From: Duncaniella sp.
GTDB lineage: Bacteria > Bacteroidota > Bacteroidia > Bacteroidales > Muribaculaceae
Length of the DNA stretch: 64,000 nt
Direction of reading: 5' to 3'
Assembly: GCA_029056055.1 (NCBI GenBank)
Contig: JAIDCC010000096.1
Span: 23,971-87,970 of the forward strand
Shown: piece after piece, positions 57,679-64,000 of the stretch
Layout: each line of letters begins with the position of its first letter
Position numbering within the stretch: position 1 is the first letter of the stretch
The notes under the pieces: model-generated
The model's database searches: none
Told to the model about the DNA's origin: nothing
What the model saw: only the letters and a program-made list of their open reading frames with translations
Made by a program: the position numbers and the translations under genes

Positions 57679-58251
57679 ATGAAACAAGGCAAAATCATCA
57701 TCGTCTCCGCCCCCTCGGGCAGCGGAAAGTCTACCATCGTCGGCCGACTCATCGAAGGGGGCGACCTCGACATGCAGTTTAGCATTTCGGCCACCAACCG
57801 CCCTCCCCGCGGTGCCGAGCTCGACGGCAAAGACTATTACTTCCTCTCTACCGAGCAGTTCGAGGAGGCCATCGCCGCCGACCGGTTCGTTGAATACGAG
57901 GAGGTCTATCCCGGCCGTTTCTACGGCACTCTCCGCAGCGAGGTGGAACGCATCACCGCCGAGGGTCACAACGTCATTCTCGACATCGACGTCAAGGGTG
58001 GTGTCAACGTCAAGCGCATGTATGGCGACCGCGCGCTGAGTCTTTTCATCCAGCCGCCGGGCGTCGACGAGCTCCGCCGCCGACTCGAAGGACGCGCCAC
58101 AGATTCGGCCGAGGCCATCGAGCAGCGTCTTGCCAAGGCCGAGTATGAACTCGGTTTCGCCCCGCTCTTCGACTGCGTCATCATCAACGACATTCTCGAG
58201 CCGGCCGTAGTCCGCGCCCACGACGCAATTCTAAGTTTCATCAGCAAGTGA
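57679..58251 (+). CDS. gmk: Guanylate kinase
   Basis: KIIIVSAPSGSGKSTIVGRL, SISATNRPPRGAELDGKDYYFLS, VILDIDVKGGVNVK. Confidence 0.96.
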   Translation: MKQGKIIIVSAPSGSGKSTIVGRLIEGGDLDMQFSISATNRPPRGAELDGKDYYFLSTEQFEEAIAADRFVEYEEVYPGRFYGTLRSEVERITAEGHNVILDIDVKGGVNVKRMYGDRALSLFIQPPGVDELRRRLEGRATDSAEAIEQRLAKAEYELGFAPLFDCVIINDILEPAVVRAHDAILSFISK

Positions 58252-58291
58252 CGCCCCCGGTGTCCACGCAGCCTCTAAAAATCTTTGTCGA

Positions 58292-58879
58292 ATGAAAATA
58301 GGTATTCTCGGTGGGTCTTACAACCCCGTTCACATAGGCCATCTCATGCTGGCGTCGTTTGTCAAACAATTCGGCGGCTTCGACGAAGTGTGGCTCATGC
58401 TTTCGCCTCTCAATCCTCTCAAGGTGAGTTCCGACGAACTCATCCCCGACATCACGCGCCTCAAGATGCTCGACATCGCCATCGGTAATTTCCCCGGCAT
58501 CAAGGTCAACGACATCGAGCTTTCTATGCCCCGTCCGTCGTTCACCATCAACACCCTCCGCTACCTTGCCAAACGCTATCCGCGCCACGAGTTCAAACTC
58601 ATCATCGGCGCCGACAACTGGAAGGTGTTCGACCAGTGGAAAGACCACGAGGAAATCCTCGAAAAATGGGGCGTGCTCATCTATCCTCGCCCCGGCTATC
58701 CCATCGGTCAGGTCTACACCGACGGTGCCGATGTCATCAAGGCACCCACGGCCGACGTTTCGTCTACTTTCATTCGCAAGGCTCTCGCGCGCGGAAAAAA
58801 CATGACTTATTTCCTCCCCGCAGGTGTCTACGACTACATTAAAGAAAACAATCTCTATGGAGCAGGCTCTGTCAAATAA
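58292..58879 (+). CDS. nadD: Nicotinate-nucleotide adenylyltransferase
   Basis: KIGILGGSYNPVHIGHLMLA, IIGADNWKVFDQWKDHEEIL, ISSTFIRK-like DVSSTFIRKAL. Confidence 0.94.
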   Translation: MKIGILGGSYNPVHIGHLMLASFVKQFGGFDEVWLMLSPLNPLKVSSDELIPDITRLKMLDIAIGNFPGIKVNDIELSMPRPSFTINTLRYLAKRYPRHEFKLIIGADNWKVFDQWKDHEEILEKWGVLIYPRPGYPIGQVYTDGADVIKAPTADVSSTFIRKALARGKNMTYFLPAGVYDYIKENNLYGAGSVK

Positions 58880-59426
58880 TTCTCTCGCCTTCATCGCCCT
58901 CTGCAACGAATATTGCTATGCGGTAGAAAATGCCGCGCAATCCGAACCTCGCGCTTTCGTCGAGACCATGTTGCGCCTTCTCCCCCGCATCTACATCGCT
59001 GCCACCGACCTCAATCCCGAGCGGCCGCTCTCTCCCGAGGACGCGTTCATCGACTCTTATCTCGACGAAGACTATTACGAGTCGGCACGGCTTGCCATCG
59101 AAAATCTCCTCGGCCCCGACGACGTTTTTCTCGAGACGTTCGAGGAAGACATGAAGTATTCCGACACACCCGTCAGCGCAAGCATCTCCGAGGGGGTCTG
59201 CGACATCTTTCAGGTGCTCTACAATTTCATCGCCGCCGTCAAGGATTCCCCCGCCGAATTGACCAATCTGGCGCTCATTGCCGTGGCCGATGATTTCAAA
59301 TCTTATTGGAGCCAGAAACTTGTCAACCTCCTGCGCCCGCTCAACCATGTGCGCTACGAAGTGCTTGGCTCCGATGATTCCGACGACGACCCTTCTGTCG
59401 ACGGTTCAATCCCCGAATTCTATTAA
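58857..59426 (+). CDS. DUF5063 domain-containing protein
   Basis: MEQALSNNSLAFIALCNEYCYAVENA...; overlaps nadD by 23 bp. Confidence 0.75.
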   Translation: MEQALSNNSLAFIALCNEYCYAVENAAQSEPRAFVETMLRLLPRIYIAATDLNPERPLSPEDAFIDSYLDEDYYESARLAIENLLGPDDVFLETFEEDMKYSDTPVSASISEGVCDIFQVLYNFIAAVKDSPAELTNLALIAVADDFKSYWSQKLVNLLRPLNHVRYEVLGSDDSDDDPSVDGSIPEFY

Positions 59427-59444
59427 TCTGAGTAATCTTTCAAT

Positions 59445-59627
59445 TAAGTAAGTGAGAAAAATAAATGAACAAATAAGACGAAGTTATTTTTGAGATGATT
59501 TGAGATTTGAGTGAAGAAGCATAGCGAGCTATGCGCCTGAACGAAAGGCTCAAAGCATCCAAAAAGAACGAGTTTTATTGTTCAAGAATTTTTCATCACA
59601 TATCGTTTTATTTTTAGAACTTACTTA
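59445..59627 (-). repeat. Palindromic intergenic element, family A, copy A4
   Basis: TAAGTAAGTGAGAAAAATAAATGAACAAATAAGACG...CGTTTTATTTTTAGAACTTACTTA; apical GCATAGCGAGCTATGC. Confidence 0.95.
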
Positions 59628-59630
59628 CTA

Positions 59631-60077
59631 ATGGATAAGAAAGTGATTGGCATGTGCTCCGACCATGCCGGCTTTGCCATGAAATGCCTCCTGCAAGGCT
59701 ATCTCGAAGCCATGGGCTACGAATACAAAGACTTCGGCACCTTTTCGGCCGACTCTTGCGACTACGCCGATTTTGCACACCCCTGCGCCGAAGCTGTCGA
59801 AAAGGGCGAGTGCTATCCCGGCATCGCTCTCTGCGGCTCGGGCAATGGCATCGCTATGACGCTCAATAAGCATCAGGGCATCCGTGCTGCCATATGCTGG
59901 GACGTCGAGCTGGCTCGTCTGGCCCGTCAGCACAACGATGCTAATATCCTCGTTGTGCCCGCGCGCTTCGTCGACGATGTCAAGGCCACGGCCATAGTTG
60001 ACGTTTTCCTCGAAACGCCCTTCGAAGGTGGCCGCCATGCAGCTCGCATCAGCAAAATCCCCGTTTGCCAAAAGTAA
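59631..60077 (+). CDS. rpiB: RpiB/LacA/LacB family sugar-phosphate isomerase
   Basis: IGMCSDHAGFAMK, YPGIALCGSGNGIAMTLNKHQGIRAAICWD, ARQHNDANILVVPARF. Confidence 0.93.
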   Translation: MDKKVIGMCSDHAGFAMKCLLQGYLEAMGYEYKDFGTFSADSCDYADFAHPCAEAVEKGECYPGIALCGSGNGIAMTLNKHQGIRAAICWDVELARLARQHNDANILVVPARFVDDVKATAIVDVFLETPFEGGRHAARISKIPVCQK

Positions 60078-62559
60078 TTTCTGCGAGGTGTTTGCCACTG
60101 TTCTGGTGCCGGTGCCCATAGCCGGTAGTTTCACCTACGCCATTCCCGATGACCTTCGCGCCGATGTCAAAGTCGGCGTCAGGGTCATCGTGCCGTTTGG
60201 AGCCAAGAAGCTTTACACCGGCATCGTCACGGGTCTCACCCCCATTGCGCCCGAGGGGTTCGATGTAAAACCTATTGTCGAGGTTGTCGAAGGTGGCCCC
60301 GTGGTGCGACACCCGCAGCTCAAATTTTGGGATTGGCTCGCCGATTATTACATCTCTACCCCCGGCGAAGTGTTCCGCGCCGCCATTCCCGCCGGATTGA
60401 AGGTTGAAAGCGAGACATTTGTCACAGCGGTTTCCGATTTCGAGGAATCTCCCGACGCGCCTCTCTCCGACACCGAACGCCGCGTCATGGAGACGCTGAT
60501 TCTTAACGGCGAAAAGAAGACTTCGCTCGACCTCCTCGCCAAGAAAACCGGGGTGGCCACTGTCGGTGCCGTCACCAATCGCCTCCTCGCCAAAGGGGCC
60601 GTGCGAATTTCCGAAAACCTCGTCGAACGCTATCATCCTCGCACCGATACCTACGTTCGCCTCACCTCCCCCAAAGGCGACAGCGAAGCCCTTCACATTG
60701 CTTTCGACTCTGTGCGCCGCGGCTCCATGCAGGAAAAAGCACTTCTTGCTATGGTCGAACTCTCCGGCTTCATGCGGCAGGCGCAGCCCCGGCTCCGTGA
60801 AGTGACACGCGCCGAACTTATCGAACGCACGGGTGTCACCACTTCCGTTCTCTCTTCCCTCGCCAAGAAAGGCCTCGTCGAAGTCTACAAGAAAACCATC
60901 GACCGCTTTCACTACGATGGCCCCGTTGGCGGCCCCCTCCCCTCGCTCAGTCATCCTCAGCAGAAGGCGCTCGCCGAAATCGAGCAGTCGTGGAAGGAGA
61001 AAGACATTACCCTCCTCCATGGTGTCACGTCAAGCGGAAAAACCGAAATCTACATCCGGCTCATCGACGCCATACTCTCCCAAGGGCTCCAGGTGCTCTA
61101 CCTCGTGCCCGAAATCGCCCTCACCACTCAGCTCACCCAACGTCTGCAGAAGGTGTTCGGGGCCCGTGTCGTCATCTACCACTCGCGCTACACCGACAAC
61201 GAACGTGTCGAAATCTGGAACCGTCTGCTTCATTCCAACGACCCCGTCGTGGTCATCGGCGCCCGCTCTTCCATCTTCCTTCCCTTCGCCCGACTCGGCC
61301 TTGTCATCGTCGACGAGGAACACGAATCTGCCTTCAAGCAGTTCGACCCCTCTCCTCGTTACAACGCACGCGATGCGGCCATGGTGCTCGCTTCGATGCA
61401 CGGGGCCAAGACCCTCCTCGGCTCAGCCACGCCCGCTGTCGACACCTACTACAAAGCTCTATCCGGACGTTTCGGCCTCGTGAGCCTCACCACTCGTTTC
61501 TCCGACATCCCCCTCCCCGACGTGCAGCTCGTCAATATGGTCGAAGCTCGCAAACGCGGACAGGTTGAAGGCATTTTTGCCGCCGAAACCAAGCAACTCA
61601 TCACCGACACTCTCACAGCCGACCGTCAGGCCATCATCTTCCTAAATCGTCGCGGCTACGCTCCCGTAGCGCGTTGCAGCCAATGCGGCTACGTTCCCAA
61701 ATGCGACAAGTGCGACGTCTCCCTCACCTATCATCGCCTCGCCGACCGACTCATTTGCCACTACTGCGGCACCCCCTACAACGTCCCTGCCGTGTGCCCT
61801 GCCTGCAAGGAACCCGCAATCGAAGTCCTCGGCTACGGCACCGAACGTCTCGAAGAAGAAATCGACTCTGCTTTCCCCGGAGTGAGCATCTCGCGCATGG
61901 ACCTCGACACCACCCGCAACAAATCCGGCTACGAAAACATCATCGAGGAATTCTCTCGCAAACGCACCCAAATCCTCGTCGGCACGCAGATGGTCACGAA
62001 GGGACTCGACTTCGAAGGCGTCGGCACAGTCGCCGTCGCCAACGCCGACACCATCATCAACCAGCCCGACTTCCGCGCCGCCGAACGCGCCTTCTGTATG
62101 CTCGAACAAGTCTCCGGACGCGCCGGCCGAAAAGACTCACGCGGCAAAGTAGCCATACAGACCTGGAGTCCCGAGCACCCTGTCTTCCCCTTCGTTCTCG
62201 CCCACGACTACCTCGGATTCTACAACGCCGAAATCGAAGAACGCCGCCGCTTCGCCTATCCCCCCTTCTCACGCATCGTCTTCATCACCCTCCGCAGCAA
62301 AGACCCTCAGGCCGTAGCCTCCTCAGCAGCCATCTATGCCCAGCGCCTTCGCGCCCTCCTCGGCTCACGCGTCAGCGGCCCCGACACACCCGCCGTCTCC
62401 CGCGTCAACACATGGCACCTCCGTCGCATCATGCTCAAAATTGAGCCCACCGCATCAATGACCAAAGTCAAAAGCCTCCTGCGCGACCTCCGCATCGAAC
62501 TCACCAACGCCCGCCTCCTCCCCTCCACCCAAATCCTCTACGACGTCGACCCCCAATAA
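60037..62559 (+). CDS. priA: Primosomal protein N' (replication restart helicase)
   Basis: LLHGVTSSGKTEIYIRL, LVIVDEEHESAFKQFD, zinc-binding CSQCGYVPKCDKCDVSLTYH, VSGRAGRKDSRGKVAIQT. Confidence 0.95.
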   Translation: MQLASAKSPFAKSNFCEVFATVLVPVPIAGSFTYAIPDDLRADVKVGVRVIVPFGAKKLYTGIVTGLTPIAPEGFDVKPIVEVVEGGPVVRHPQLKFWDWLADYYISTPGEVFRAAIPAGLKVESETFVTAVSDFEESPDAPLSDTERRVMETLILNGEKKTSLDLLAKKTGVATVGAVTNRLLAKGAVRISENLVERYHPRTDTYVRLTSPKGDSEALHIAFDSVRRGSMQEKALLAMVELSGFMRQAQPRLREVTRAELIERTGVTTSVLSSLAKKGLVEVYKKTIDRFHYDGPVGGPLPSLSHPQQKALAEIEQSWKEKDITLLHGVTSSGKTEIYIRLIDAILSQGLQVLYLVPEIALTTQLTQRLQKVFGARVVIYHSRYTDNERVEIWNRLLHSNDPVVVIGARSSIFLPFARLGLVIVDEEHESAFKQFDPSPRYNARDAAMVLASMHGAKTLLGSATPAVDTYYKALSGRFGLVSLTTRFSDIPLPDVQLVNMVEARKRGQVEGIFAAETKQLITDTLTADRQAIIFLNRRGYAPVARCSQCGYVPKCDKCDVSLTYHRLADRLICHYCGTPYNVPAVCPACKEPAIEVLGYGTERLEEEIDSAFPGVSISRMDLDTTRNKSGYENIIEEFSRKRTQILVGTQMVTKGLDFEGVGTVAVANADTIINQPDFRAAERAFCMLEQVSGRAGRKDSRGKVAIQTWSPEHPVFPFVLAHDYLGFYNAEIEERRRFAYPPFSRIVFITLRSKDPQAVASSAAIYAQRLRALLGSRVSGPDTPAVSRVNTWHLRRIMLKIEPTASMTKVKSLLRDLRIELTNARLLPSTQILYDVDPQ

Positions 62560-62678
62560 GGTCGTCCCTGCTCAAATCCCTCCCCTTTTAAAAAAGTTTC
62601 GGAGGTGCAAGAGGGCTTTCTCCCCTGCTCACACCTCCGCTCTAAATTTACTTTAGTCTGCGAAAACTCAGACTCAAA

Positions 62679-63608
62679 TTACTTTATCATCTTCTGAGCC
62701 ATGACAAGGCAGTTTACAATCTTGTCGCCATGACCACCGAGATAACTTTTCACGCCGGGCAGCGTTTCCAGACACTTCTCGATAGGCAACTCCTTGCCGA
62801 TTGCAGCAAAGAATTGCGCAGGATTATTCTTGTTGCCTGACGCCTTATAGGAGTCGACACTTTTCTTAAGAGTTGTCACCAGCGAGATGGCCATTCCTCC
62901 GACTGCCGGACTGAAAACCTGAACGACGGTCAAAGCTGAAATGACGATAGTAAAATCGACACTGCAAAGAAAGTCTACTACTCCCGCGACAGTATCCTTC
63001 TCGCGTACCACACGCAAATTCTTCTTTGTTGTAGTCTTCAGAATCTGACCCTCTTTTCCTCTGTTGGTATTCGGACGATAAGCCACCATGATTTCCTCAT
63101 AGATATCAGCCACCTTTCCGTCCGGAAGGTCCTCCGTGTCTACGAGGCGTCTCACAATCTCGGTGGGATACTTTGCGTCTATCACCTTCTTGACATTTCC
63201 GGTCATGAAGATTGCATTCAGACCTGCCTCGAAAGCCTGCATATTCAAGCCCAGTTTCGATGCCTCTTTGAGAATCATTGCGCGTTCCTCGTCCGAAAGA
63301 TAACCGTCTGCAAGCGCCATATCAATCAAAGATTTGAGCTCGGCCGTCATCTTAGTAGCCTCACTGTACTTCTTGAGAGGGATATTTCCATCCTGAAGCT
63401 CTTTGACCCCGCGCTCAGACATCAAGGTCTTTACCCACTTCTCAAACTTTTTGATGTCGACTCCTCGTTGCTTTGCCACGCCAAGAAGCATACTCTTCTC
63501 AGAAGACGTAAGAATTTTGTCGGCAAGAGCCATCTCGACCAACTGCACAAGATGTGCTCCAAACTCCTTTTCCGGATTTTCTGACTTTAAGCCGTCTAAC
63601 AAACCCAT
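62679..63608 (-). CDS. Protein with tandem TerB-like helical modules
   Basis: Two related segments: LVQLVEMALADKILTSSEKSMLLGVAKQRGVDIKKFEKWVKTLM and LKSLIDMALADGYLSDEERAMILKEASKLGLNMQAFEAGLNAIF. Confidence 0.65.
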   Translation of the reverse strand: MGLLDGLKSENPEKEFGAHLVQLVEMALADKILTSSEKSMLLGVAKQRGVDIKKFEKWVKTLMSERGVKELQDGNIPLKKYSEATKMTAELKSLIDMALADGYLSDEERAMILKEASKLGLNMQAFEAGLNAIFMTGNVKKVIDAKYPTEIVRRLVDTEDLPDGKVADIYEEIMVAYRPNTNRGKEGQILKTTTKKNLRVVREKDTVAGVVDFLCSVDFTIVISALTVVQVFSPAVGGMAISLVTTLKKSVDSYKASGNKNNPAQFFAAIGKELPIEKCLETLPGVKSYLGGHGDKIVNCLVMAQKMIK

Positions 63609-64000
63609 ATTGATAATTGATTGGATATTTATAATTTTATTTTCAGTACACTCCCACCATTTCGGAAGTATTTGCAAAGTTAACCATTAATCCCAAAACC
63701 TCATTTACCCCCCTCTGTGAACATTAACTTCACACTTCCGCGACAATTATTTTCCCCCTTCCACTCTTCATTCGTTAAATTGATATTCTAATTGAGTCTT
63801 CTCATATTTAACGATTACATCATTTACTTATACTCCCCTCGCCCGTTTATATCTCCTCCATATCTCAACAAACATCACTCCCAACCGCACTGCAAAAATA
63901 CAACAACTCTCCCCTAAACCACTGCGATTATCCCAAATCCACCTATCCAAACACCTGTCTCGTAGACACATATCCAAGACAAACAGACAAGAGGAAATGT

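Noticed and set aside
10534-59627. Clear target-site duplications flanking the palindromic elements
   Set aside because: Flanks compared by eye show no consistent duplication beyond 1-3 A/T bases, so a transposition mechanism is not established.
63690-64000. Pyrimidine-rich, ORF-poor window end
   Set aside because: Probably an intergenic or upstream region of a gene outside the window; no supportable feature.

Overview
This 64-kb window is a bacterial chromosome segment, almost certainly Bacteroidales and probably Muribaculaceae-like. That rests on a SusC/SusD pair, TTG-N19-21-TAnnTTTG promoters, and DUF5723, LruC and golvesin-type proteins. It encodes about 45 genes: a rhamnosidase-type polysaccharide locus (SusC/SusD/hydrolase/GH106), an AbiEi-like/Fic fusion, RtcB, an AAA15 ATPase + RloB-like pair (candidate anti-phage operon), a Fe-S/aldo-keto reductase cluster, a TolC/HlyD/MFS efflux operon, pectin enzymes (GH43, a GH28-GH105 fusion), and housekeeping genes (mtaB, rsgA, pyk, gluQ, yicC, gmk, nadD, rpiB, priA). 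The most interesting unexplained signal is a set of seven intergenic, element-length imperfect inverted repeats (~150-230 bp). They share TAAGTAAGT-type ends and a related apical GGCG(C/T)..ATAG hairpin core. They fall into three related families (A x4, B x2, C x1 nested in an A-like shell). Several lie between a TAnnTTTG promoter box and a start codon, and two supply the stop codon of a neighbouring gene. I do not recognise them as a named element. A second notable signal is an 86-bp direct repeat (85/86 identical) that duplicates the fic promoter/operator on both sides of the fic gene. No tRNA, rRNA or CRISPR array was recognised. All calls come from reading sequence and translations; no database search was run.
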